Positions 62,801 to 64,000 of a DNA stretch of 64,000 bases are shown here, piece by piece; positions within the stretch are counted from its first letter, which is position 1; each line of letters starts with the position of its first letter. Source of the stretch: Cupriavidus pauculus (GTDB lineage: Bacteria > Pseudomonadota > Gammaproteobacteria > Burkholderiales > Burkholderiaceae); NCBI RefSeq assembly GCF_002858765.1, contig NZ_PJRP01000011.1:62001-126000 (forward strand), read 5' to 3'. Position numbers and translations under genes: made by a program. Under the pieces are notes generated by a model that was not told where the DNA came from, searched no databases, and saw only the letters and a program-made list of their open reading frames with translations.

Positions 62801-64000
62801 ACCGTGGTCACGGCGACCAACGCGGTGACCAACACCGCCGGCAGGATGGGCGGCAACGGCGACGTCAGCATCGCCGCGCAGACGCTCGCCAACAATGCGA
62901 ATGGCACCGCAGGCGGGCAGGTGGTTGCCGGGGGCGCGCTGGACCTGAAGGTGAAGTCGCAACTCGACAACCGTGGCGGCACGCTGTACGGCCAGCGCCT
63001 GACGCTCGACCAGACCGGCGCAGCACTCAACAACGCCGGCGGCCAGGTGATGGGCGGCACCGACGTCAAACTCAACGTGCAGTCCCTGGCCAACCAGGCA
63101 GGCGCGGTCAAGGCGAACCAGGACGTTGCCGTGTCGGGCGCGATGTCCGGCAGCGGGACGATGATCGCCGGACGCGACCTGACACTCAACGTGGCGGGGG
63201 ATTACACCAACGACGCGTCGAACCTGCTTCGTGCGAACGGCAAGATGCAGCTGTCGGCCAGCGGGACGCTCACCAACACCGGCACGCTCGCCACGGCGGG
63301 CGCACTGACGGTGTCGGGCGCCAATGTGGTGAACGACGCAACGGCGGATATCAATGCGTCGAACACCACCGTCACGGCTGGCAACCTTGTGTCGAACGCC
63401 GGCCGCATCGAGGGCAACACGGTGCAGCTCAACAGCCCGACGATGGTAAACACGGGTACGGTGATCGGCAACAACGTGCAGGTACAAGGTTCCGATATCG
63501 TCAACAACGGACCCTCGGCCCTCATGGCGGCCGTGCAAAACCTGAACCTCTACGCCGGCAACTCGGTGCAGAACCTGGATGGGGCAACGCTCTACAGCGC
63601 AGGCAACCTGCAGATCGCCCGCGATGGCACGCGCGACCCCAACACCGGCCTGCTCGCCAATCAGACCAACGCGCTGATCAATCGCTCGGCAACGATCGAG
63701 GCAGACGGCGACATCGACATCGCGGCCAACCAGGTCAGCAACACGCGCACGAGCATCGTGACCACGGCCGGCACCCCGGTGCAGACGGCGGTCAAGACGC
63801 TCACACTCTGGCAAGGCGGACTTCCCGGTACCGAACTGAACTATCACGGCAGCATCACCTTCCCTGGGTGGAACTGGGCGACTGGCAGCGCGCCGATCAG
63901 CACGCCGCAAACCAACGCCTTGCGGGCGCCGGTCACCGTGACAGTGGACAAGTCGACGGTGACAAACCTGAACCCCGCCAGCCAGACGCTGTCCTTTACG
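59828..64000 (+). CDS. Second TpsA exoprotein (FhaB/CdiA-type) with ESPR signal, 3' end beyond the window
   Basis: An uninterrupted frame of 1,391 codons from the ATG at 59828 to the window end. The N-terminus MNRLCYRIVFNRTRAMLMAVAESA is an extended signal peptide region (ESPR), followed by a second hydrophobic stretch and a cleavage site near PLMAGAQ (about residue 75). The TPS domain (about 80-320) has the classical NPNGI motif near residue 181 and GAGFINTSRATLTTG. From there on are haemagglutinin repeats (LNNSGTLVAQQSL, DNTGGTIAANG types), with a 281-residue internal duplication. It is probably the N-terminal third of an FhaB- or CdiA-like adhesin. A C-terminal toxin with an immunity gene would lie beyond the window and cannot be judged. 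No TpsB of its own is visible here. Confidence 0.93.
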   Translation, partial: MNRLCYRIVFNRTRAMLMAVAESACSTGTGRAASSPTGQNAKTGQDVACIGVSAIKLAVGACMGLPLMAGAQIVADPNSGANRPTVITTPNGLPQVNITRPSGAGVSTNHYTQFDVNKAGAILNNSPGITNTQQAGYINGNPNLLPGGSARIIVNQVNSMSPSQLRGYLEVAGSRAEVIVANPNGILVDGAGFINTSRATLTTGLPVYGGSGSLDAFRVTGGQIQIEGAGLNAAGVDQVDLIARAVKANAAVYANQLNVVAGANQIDYQSLHATAIAGTGAAPSAGIDVSQLGGMYANKILLASTEQGVGVSLRGVMAAQAGDMTLNAAGKLVLAGQTNASGNIRATARDGVDNGGTTYAAGAIGIQTDAALNNSGTLVAQQSLGVTAQSVASTGTLAAGLNPDGVPVGGADLTVNASGAVSATGRNLASGNAVIHGERLDMAGSQTATNGNLSLSASAGGLDLTGATTAAGAALVVNVRGALNNDRGQMSSGAATTLTATNVSNQGGQIEGGALVIRTTGDLLNQGGSLKQLGQGDTTITAGGKLDNTGGTIAANGQGLTVEAASLINDGGRMSHAGTGTLAVTSRGRMGNAGGVIQTNGGLTASLGSLDGANGAMSSQKALELKAQGAMDNTNATLHAGESLTLQADGTLTNAGGRIESAGAHGALSVAAASVDNAGGRIANAGDGLTQVSAQQAISNGKDATGMAGLIGGNGAVSLEAGTDIANQGTITARGDASLRAQSIDNDNGSLTASGALRMASTGSTSNRDGAISASAVTLNAASLDNAGGWVDGDRVSVTTTGDLSNQGGTIKQYGQDDTAISAGGKLDNTRGTIAANGASLTVDAGSIVNDGGQISHAGTGSLSVASQGVLTNAGGAIQTNGDLQAQARTLDNSLGVLTAQGKATAIASGNLSNRQGSVYGSTGLSLASGGTVDNTSGSAQTTGDLAVSATGAVLNQAGTLAANGAHGTTTVSATSVDNTQGALVNAGDGATVVTATNAVTNTAGRMGGNGDVSIAAQTLANNANGTAGGQVVAGGALDLKVKSQLDNRGGTLYGQRLTLDQTGAALNNAGGQVMGGTDVKLNVQSLANQAGAVKANQDVAVSGAMSGSGTMIAGRDLTLNVAGDYTNDASNLLRANGKMQLSASGTLTNTGTLATAGALTVSGANVVNDATADINASNTTVTAGNLVSNAGRIEGNTVQLNSPTMVNTGTVIGNNVQVQGSDIVNNGPSALMAAVQNLNLYAGNSVQNLDGATLYSAGNLQIARDGTRDPNTGLLANQTNALINRSATIEADGDIDIAANQVSNTRTSIVTTAGTPVQTAVKTLTLWQGGLPGTELNYHGSITFPGWNWATGSAPISTPQTNALRAPVTVTVDKSTVTNLNPASQTLSFT
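61388..62500 (+). repeat. Intragenic duplication in the second tpsA, period 843 bp
   Basis: A block beginning with GDLLNQGGSLKQLGQ (near 61388) recurs as GDLSNQGGTIKQYGQ (near 62231). Both continue through AGGKLDNT, GTIAANG, a SHAGTG segment and NAGG.IQTNG. The DNA string GGCGGCAAGCTCGACAAC occurs at 61454 and 62297, exactly 843 bases (281 codons) apart. Confidence 0.75.

Overview
The window reads as chromosome or megaplasmid of a high-GC betaproteobacterium of the order Burkholderiales, most likely Cupriavidus, Ralstonia or a close relative. The evidence is the high GC, three Bug/TctC-type periplasmic binding proteins, many CoA-thioester catabolic genes, LysR and GntR regulators, and very large two-partner-secretion exoproteins. 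No rRNA, tRNA or CRISPR array was found.

Region 1 (1-29214) is catabolic. A plus-strand operon (2-8808) encodes an NDP-forming acyl-CoA synthetase, two Bug proteins, a pair of overlapping acyl-CoA dehydrogenases, an aldehyde dehydrogenase and a 3-hydroxyisobutyrate-dehydrogenase-like enzyme. It ends at a strong terminator lying inside the 3' end of a convergent LysR gene. A minus-strand operon (19861 down to 8812) encodes a flavin-dependent (NtaA/DszA-type) monooxygenase, an AtuA-like protein with a DUF4387 partner, a complete branched-chain-amino-acid-type ABC importer, a metallo-beta-lactamase-fold hydrolase, an MmgE/PrpD protein and a LysR regulator. Divergent from it lie a second LysR gene, a stand-alone ribB and a flavin reductase fused to an IclR-type effector domain. 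Together they look like a two-component flavin monooxygenase pathway with its own FMN supply, importer and regulators. A second small catabolic group (23790-29214) has a family III CoA-transferase, a FadR-type GntR regulator, an enoyl-CoA hydratase, a third Bug protein and a Tat-exported MmgE/PrpD protein. A brnT remnant with an intact brnA sits between these groups.

Region 2 (about 29215-34097) is an accessory patch. It holds gene debris (HNH endonuclease fragment, short HTH-like ORF), a phage-type XRE-like regulator and several unexplained repeat arrays: a 12-bp-phased CTACA array, 11-bp GTGGCGCGATT repeats, and about 50-bp-phased dyads before hipB. It also has an intact hipB, a hipA broken by a single C insertion, and a candidate small RNA.

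Region 3 (34098-64000) is a secretion and surface locus. In order it encodes a small exported protein (divergent), a TpsB/FhaC-type outer-membrane transporter, an ExbB-like channel with a fused DUF2341/LamG periplasmic part, ExbD, a TonB-like protein, a large porin, a periplasmic coiled-coil protein and a YbjN-domain protein. A terminator follows, then an STN-domain protein, an ECF sigma factor, a FecR anti-sigma factor and a 4,566-residue filamentous-haemagglutinin-type exoprotein. A second TpsA of a different class, with an ESPR-type signal, begins at 59828 and runs off the end. The joining of a Tps pair with a dedicated TonB/ExbBD module and an STN/sigma/FecR signalling set is the most unusual feature of the window.
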